From positions 1 to 45,645 of the forward strand of contig JAGLOY010000067.1 in NCBI GenBank assembly GCA_023138735.1: 45,645 nt of DNA, written 5' to 3'. The position numbers and the translations under genes are program-made. Below, one piece after another: positions 41,678-45,645 of this stretch; the stretch's first letter is position 1; the number at the start of each line of letters is the position of its first letter. This DNA is from Candidatus Aegiribacteria sp. (lineage in GTDB: Bacteria > Fermentibacterota > Fermentibacteria > Fermentibacterales > JCC-6). The notes beneath the pieces were generated by a model. That model worked only from the letters and a program-made list of their open reading frames with translations, was not told the DNA's origin and did not search any database.

Positions 41678-42901
41678 ATGTCGGGAGTAAATCGCTGCAT
41701 GAATGGAAATTGCGTTTTCAGTTGGGCATTATGGTTACTCATACTGCTGATCCTTGTACTCGCAGTGGATGGCGTTGCAGATGATGCTCCTGGCTGGATC
41801 GTTTCGTGCAGGATAGTGGAAGTCGAGGAGATCGCCGTTCGTGAGATGGAATTGCTTGATTCCCTGGGATACGAATGCGGTGTTCTGTGGATACCTGACT
41901 GGCCCTCACTGGGCAGTTACGAAGGCTGGATGGTCTACGTCGGACCGGTCGATTCCAGGGACGAGGCCGAACAGGTCTCCTTCGGACTGCTGTGGAGGTT
42001 CCCGGATGCCAGAGGGACTTTCGTGGATGAATATCCTAGCAGCTGCGGGTGTGCTCCCGCACCTGACACAATGAATGATCTGACCGGGCTTTTCCCTCCG
42101 ACCCAGGATTTCATGCATAGTGTTGCCCTTCCGGGAAGCTGGGAAGTCTCTATGGAGGTTCTCGGTCATGACAGTCTCGATGAGTGGGATCGATCGGTGC
42201 ACATTTCACAGCGCCTTCCAGGGTGGAAGATCGAGGAGTGGGAGGACATATACCTGGGCACTGTGGAGGTGCGGGCCGTCAGAGAGGGAGCCCAGATCAA
42301 TGCCCAGCTCTTCGAGCGGGAGTGCCGATACCTCAGGGATGCGGCAGAAGCGCTGGGGACCGGAGTATTCGAGGAGACCGGCAAGTACATTCTCCTTCAC
42401 AGGCTCCCGGATCCCGGGGAGAGAAATGGCGATACGGACTTCTGGGCTGTTCTGAGCGGGGATTCAATTGAATATGGATACCGGTGCAGATCCTTTTACG
42501 GGGAGATGCCGTACTCCTGGAGAAGCATTCCCGCAGAGGCCAGGGAGTCTCTGCTCCCGCTGGCCTTCGATTCCGATGAAGGTGCCATAGACATCCTCTA
42601 CAACAGGCTCACGATGGACGAAGTATATGACCGGGAATCGATGGACGACTTCTCATACGGTATCGAGTACATGGACGGCTGGGAACTCGATGTCTACCGG
42701 GATTATCGAGATATAGCCATTAGAGAGGTTCACCGCTGCGGAGGCTCTGGCGACCCTGATACGGCTCCGATAGTGGACAGGTTCAGGATCTACTCGAATT
42801 CTGGTGAAATTCTTTGGTGGCACCCGCTATATGGTGAATATTTGCCATACCGTGAACTGCTCGCCTTCAAAGATCTGAATGTTCCAAATATGAGCAAATG
42901 A
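41678..42901 (+). CDS. SPOR-like membrane protein of unknown function
   Basis: 407 residues. A hydrophobic N-terminal segment (FSWALWLLILLILVLAVDG) acts as signal or anchor. Residues 35-115 (APGWIVSCRIVEVEEIAVRE, WMVYVGPVDSRDEAEQVSFG) have the SPOR-like pattern of a beta-alpha-beta unit followed by 'v.VGP...r.eAe'. The rest is acidic and aromatic, with no recognisable family, and ends in YSNSGEILWWHPLYGEYLPYR. AAGGAG precedes ATG 41678 closely. The earlier ATG 41639 lies inside the preceding gene. A decayed duplicate of codons 270-316 of this gene lies at 44769-44909 (see finding). Confidence 0.7.
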   Translation: MSGVNRCMNGNCVFSWALWLLILLILVLAVDGVADDAPGWIVSCRIVEVEEIAVREMELLDSLGYECGVLWIPDWPSLGSYEGWMVYVGPVDSRDEAEQVSFGLLWRFPDARGTFVDEYPSSCGCAPAPDTMNDLTGLFPPTQDFMHSVALPGSWEVSMEVLGHDSLDEWDRSVHISQRLPGWKIEEWEDIYLGTVEVRAVREGAQINAQLFERECRYLRDAAEALGTGVFEETGKYILLHRLPDPGERNGDTDFWAVLSGDSIEYGYRCRSFYGEMPYSWRSIPAEARESLLPLAFDSDEGAIDILYNRLTMDEVYDRESMDDFSYGIEYMDGWELDVYRDYRDIAIREVHRCGGSGDPDTAPIVDRFRIYSNSGEILWWHPLYGEYLPYRELLAFKDLNVPNMSK

Positions 42902-42949
42902 TCCGAGAACTGGGTATAAATCGGTGAGAGCGTCAGAATCAATTCAGGT

Positions 42950-44509
42950 TTAAATCCGATCGCGTCCTATGTAGTTATTTGTACCATCGTCTTGATCGAT
43001 CATATCCGGTCTCTCATCCCAGTACGCCGTATCCCATACACCTGTATTGGGGAAGTATGGAGGGTGCATGGTCATGAGCCTTGGATCGTAAGTCACTGAG
43101 GTCTTATATCCGAAGGTATCAGTTCCGAAATCCCAGGTGATCACTCCCTCTTGATTGACTATGTAGCTCCCCACTATCTGCAGGCCTGCTGCCGGGTTCG
43201 GCCACCATGTAATATTTGTGCTGCTTGTATTTTCCAGTTCGAAATGTCCATCCAGAACCATTATCACGGCATCGATCTCAATACCGTTCGTGTAATCATT
43301 GTTGCTGGTGCTGATATCCCATATTGCATCCATTGGGACAACCCAGTCATCAAGAGCGGAAACCATGTCCGGATCAACAGCGATTGTAAAATTACCTTCT
43401 TTCACCAGCAGCCCGAGAATGCAATCGTTGTGATCGTCCGTAAGATCGATATTCTTGTACAGTATCGGACCGGAAACGCAAAGATTGCCATTAACGCCTA
43501 TGGTCAGACCATCTGGCAATCCGCACAAGCCGTGATTCCGTAAGGGGGAATCCTCTTCCGTTTTCAGGTATACCGTTTCGTTAGAGCCATTATTCACCCA
43601 TACAACCGGATTGGTAAGAAGTGAAAGATCGTAAGTTTGAACAAGAGAAGTTTCATTCTCTTTGACCAGAAGAAGGCTATCAAGGAGTATCATTCGGGTA
43701 CCGTCCTCAAGGCCGCTGAGCATAAGTCCACCACTGAGCGCAGCATTGTATGCTCCCTGCCAGCCCACTTCATTTGAGTTGAGGGGAATCTCATCCACAC
43801 CAAGTTCGAAGAAGGGTTCACCCATCAGCATCTTCTCGTATGGTTCGATGTAGAGGTTCTTATGGTGAGGCAGGGTTGCGATCTCGGTTATGCCGGTGCC
43901 GGGAATACGGTAGAGATAGTGTTCTGTCGCGATTGCCAGGGAATAGAACCAGGGGTCATGTTCTCTTCCTGTCGTAGAACTTGAAAGCTGAACAGCGTTA
44001 TTACTGTGAAAGGGTCCGTCGAGCCTGTATCTATCTCCTAAATAATCATTGCTGATATTGTCCAGGAAAGTTGCGTATACGGAGAAGTTTTTCGGCAGTA
44101 TCAGAGATGCAATTCCGTACATCTGTACCTGATCTTCAGAAATCACCTTTGAGAGGCACCTGACTTCGTATGCGTTTGCTGTCGCAACTTCGTCATTGCT
44201 GTTGTGAGGATCTACGAATACGAGGACCCAGCCCATGTCATCGCCCAGGTCGTACCAGTCACCCGTCTCCGGCAGGAATTGGATCGGCATGGTGCCTTGT
44301 GGAGCGTACGCTGCTTCCACTATCATATGGACTGCCAGATTCATTCCCGCTTCAGCAGTGAACCTTGCCTGAATTCTTTCCATGGCCCAGGCCTGAGTGC
44401 TACTGTTGGAGTGGAATAGCGTATAGAGGGCTCCCACCAGTATCGATAGTACTATAGCAGAGATCATAACAAGGATCAGAGCAGAACCAGTTCTTCCTTT
44501 TCTCTTCAT
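42950..44509 (-). CDS. PilX-like type IV pilus-associated protein
   Basis: 519 residues. The N-terminus MKRKGRTGSALILVMISAIVLSILVGALYTLFHSN has the PilX_N layout: a basic start, a hydrophobic segment, then WAMERIQARFTAEAGMNLAVHM (shortened), the long helix typical of these pilin-like minor proteins. The large remainder is beta-rich (DUF4900-like) with acidic loops. Such proteins sit at pilus tips or in the outer part of a type IV-type machinery. No other pilus genes are in the window, so it is isolated. AAGGAGGAGAATC precedes the ATG. Upstream are two inverted repeats. Confidence 0.75.
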   Translation of the reverse strand: MKRKGRTGSALILVMISAIVLSILVGALYTLFHSNSSTQAWAMERIQARFTAEAGMNLAVHMIVEAAYAPQGTMPIQFLPETGDWYDLGDDMGWVLVFVDPHNSNDEVATANAYEVRCLSKVISEDQVQMYGIASLILPKNFSVYATFLDNISNDYLGDRYRLDGPFHSNNAVQLSSSTTGREHDPWFYSLAIATEHYLYRIPGTGITEIATLPHHKNLYIEPYEKMLMGEPFFELGVDEIPLNSNEVGWQGAYNAALSGGLMLSGLEDGTRMILLDSLLLVKENETSLVQTYDLSLLTNPVVWVNNGSNETVYLKTEEDSPLRNHGLCGLPDGLTIGVNGNLCVSGPILYKNIDLTDDHNDCILGLLVKEGNFTIAVDPDMVSALDDWVVPMDAIWDISTSNNDYTNGIEIDAVIMVLDGHFELENTSSTNITWWPNPAAGLQIVGSYIVNQEGVITWDFGTDTFGYKTSVTYDPRLMTMHPPYFPNTGVWDTAYWDERPDMIDQDDGTNNYIGRDRI

Positions 44510-44533
44510 GATTCTCCTCCTTATTTACAACAT

Positions 44534-44562
44534 ACCCTATCCGAACTATTCGGCGGAATCAA
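44534..44562 (-). promoter_or_regulatory. Weak promoter of the PilX-like gene
   Basis: TTGATT (44562-44557), a 17-base spacer and TAGGGT (44539-44534) on the minus strand, about 25 bases upstream of the PilX-like ATG. The spacer contains the inverted repeat CCGAACTATTCGG (44541-44553). Confidence 0.3.
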
Positions 44563-44576
44563 AGATATTGAATATC
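44541..44576. repeat. Two adjacent inverted repeats
   Basis: CCGAA-CTA-TTCGG at 44541-44553 and GATATT-G-AATATC at 44564-44576, both perfect. They lie 32-67 bases upstream of the PilX-like ATG and could be operators. Confidence 0.35.
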
Positions 44577-44768
44577 TATTGAATTACTAGAAAATAGACC
44601 GGTCGTATACCTGAGTCAAGTGCATGGAATAAAGGGTGATTCTGCTGCCGATTAAGTGCGTACTCGGTGGATGTGGGATGAGCGGGCAGAGTGGTTATGC
44701 CCTCTGGAGAAGAAGTCGGTAGAAAGGGATGATTTATCTATTAAGGAATCCGTGGTCTAAGTGGATCG

Positions 44769-44909
44769 TGCAGGTCCTTCTACGGGGAGATGCCGTACTC
44801 CTGGAGCAGCATTCCTTCCGAGGCCAGAGAGTCTCTTCTCCCGGTGCTGTTCGATTAAGACGGGGGTGCAATAGAAATCCTGTACAACAGGCTACGTGCA
44901 GACGAGGTA
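44769..44909 (+). pseudogene. Decayed fragment of a SPOR-like gene paralog
   Basis: Translated from 44769, this 141-base stretch aligns without gaps to codons 270-316 of the gene at 41678 (42485-42625). By my count 38 of 47 residues are identical, starting CRSFYGEMPYSW and ending EVV. One in-frame TAA lies at 44856-44858. A gene longer than this cannot be traced upstream or downstream. It is therefore a remnant of a duplicate and not an active gene. The fragment ends just before the stop of the C25-type gene on the other strand. Confidence 0.85.
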
Positions 44910-44910
44910 G

Positions 44911-45645
44911 TTAATTAATCATTACTATGGACTGAACAAGGTTCTCTCCTGATGTTCTCAAGCCGCAGTAGTAGATACCAGTAGCAACAGAATGCCCCCT
45001 CTCATCCAGTCCATCCCAGATCAGATGCTGTTCACCTCCGGATGATTCAAGTTCTAATCTGCGAATCATTCTTCCAGCCGTATCGTAGATCTCGATACTG
45101 CCCTGTTCCTCAGACGGAATTGTACATAAGATCGCAAGAGAGCCGAAGCATGGTGATGGCCAGGTGCGAAGGGACGAAGTGTTTATGGCATCACCGGATC
45201 GTTCTCCAATGCCTGTTAATCCATCGTACAGGTATGGAGCCAGATTAAATCCTGTGGCGGTCACGTAAACTTCTGAAGAGGATGAAAACTCCGGAATATC
45301 GAAGACCACCAGGCCTGATGCGTCAGAGTAATCCGATTCCATCCATGGTCCAGTCAAGGAATCATCTATTAATACCGAGAGAAGAATCTCATTTGCAGGC
45401 ATTCCGCCGGCAGTTACCGTAAATGTATGTACTCCAGGGACAACAGGCATGGGATGCTCACAGCTAATAATAGTCAGTGGGGAAGTGTCATAGTAGATAT
45501 CCATTTCAGGACAGCCGAATATCATGTGCATATGGTTGTTATCAATAGCAGAAGAGCCATAGTACTCGTATACTTCATTCTTAGACCAGTCCGTTACTGC
45601 CCCCATGTGATGTATGTTCTCCTGGAAGTAACCCTTGAATATCCA
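44911..45645 (-). CDS. C25-type peptidase, C-terminal part (runs off the right edge)
   Basis: The frame is open to the window end, giving 244 residues of a longer protein, so ATG 45606 is only internal. The visible start WIFKGYFQENIHHMGAVTDW then SKNEVYEYYG and MIFGCPEMDIYYDTSP match the end of the C25 (gingipain) catalytic region, where the motif is usually GDPEM; here it is GCPEM. A Big_2- or CARDB-like sandwich follows, and a FlgD-like/T9SS-type domain ends the protein (IEIYDTAGRMIRRLEL, WDGLDERGHSVATGIYYC). Secreted. The catalytic His and Cys lie outside the window. Confidence 0.7.
   Translation of the reverse strand, partial: WIFKGYFQENIHHMGAVTDWSKNEVYEYYGSSAIDNNHMHMIFGCPEMDIYYDTSPLTIISCEHPMPVVPGVHTFTVTAGGMPANEILLSVLIDDSLTGPWMESDYSDASGLVVFDIPEFSSSSEVYVTATGFNLAPYLYDGLTGIGERSGDAINTSSLRTWPSPCFGSLAILCTIPSEEQGSIEIYDTAGRMIRRLELESSGGEQHLIWDGLDERGHSVATGIYYCGLRTSGENLVQSIVMIN

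Larger units (their letters stand above)
44510..44768. other. Intergenic region beside the gene remnant
   Basis: Apart from the promoter and inverted repeats near the PilX-like gene, I see no gene here. Weak similarity to the SPOR-like gene may extend a few bases before 44769 (GTGGATCG region). The rest, including 44620-44750, holds nothing I can identify. Confidence 0.5.

Noticed and set aside
44729-44914. 61-codon open frame near the right end
   Set aside because: Wrong frame over the decayed SPOR-like fragment; the homologous reading has an in-frame stop.
1-45645. CRISPR array, insertion sequence or prophage
   Set aside because: No regularly spaced direct repeats, transposase, integrase or phage structural motifs seen on either strand.

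Overview
The window looks like a chromosomal segment of an uncultured, diderm, FCB-group-like bacterium. Four proteins end in a T9SS-type or FlgD-like C-terminal domain or a close relative (M1 peptidase, FG-GAP protein, two C25 peptidases). There are several lipoproteins, a lipoprotein with the GGGPEDETPP-type N-terminus that is common in Bacteroidetes relatives, a PilX-like pilus protein and much unusual secreted protein coding. A candidate phylum such as Fermentibacterota or a neighbour would fit, but there is no rRNA here to decide. Base composition is near 50% GC and even. I see no phage, IS element or CRISPR. Strong GGAGG ribosome sites are common, and TTG starts are unusually frequent.

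Layout. 1-2241 (minus): a PPC-like secreted protein, xseA, xseB and a lipoprotein that runs off the left edge. 2242-3087 is non-coding and holds palindromes and a possible three-way-junction RNA. 3088-7206: a TGS-uridine-kinase-like protein, a lipoprotein, and a secreted M1 metallopeptidase. 7234-9287: a TMEM175-like channel and a B12-binding radical SAM enzyme. 9281-14992 (minus): a tightly packed five-gene operon of DUF362 protein, SPASM-type radical SAM, a CoA ligase beta subunit with its own [4Fe-4S] tail, a CoA ligase alpha subunit, and a ferredoxin-tailed aldo/keto reductase. 15115-20512: secreted FG-GAP, C25 protease and two-repeat proteins. 20621-24000: a TPR-receiver protein, nth, an rfbC-like epimerase and tRNA-Leu(CAG).

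24092-28483 is a housekeeping operon smpB-amidase-GerM-like-murI-rph-rdgB whose core order recalls racE-gerM-rph-ysnA of Bacillus. It is followed by two tandem sulfatase-fold lipoproteins and a convergent solitary fusA. 33535-42901 (plus): a GNAT protein, tRNA-Leu(UAA), mutL, miaA, a ParB-HTH/TPR fusion, an Ig-like lipoprotein, a ferredoxin-nitroreductase, an alpha/beta hydrolase and a SPOR-like membrane protein. 42950-45645 (minus): a PilX-like protein and the C-terminal end of a C25 peptidase, separated by a decayed duplicate of part of the SPOR-like gene.

The points most worth following are the Fe-S-rich CoA-ligase operon, an in-frame UGA followed by a perfect hairpin in the FG-GAP gene, the TPR protein with a kinase-dead histidine-kinase remnant plus receiver, the ParB-HTH/TPR fusion, the structured element at 2597-2699, and several genes whose best-placed start codon is not NTG. 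All assignments are from reading motifs by eye; no database search was possible.
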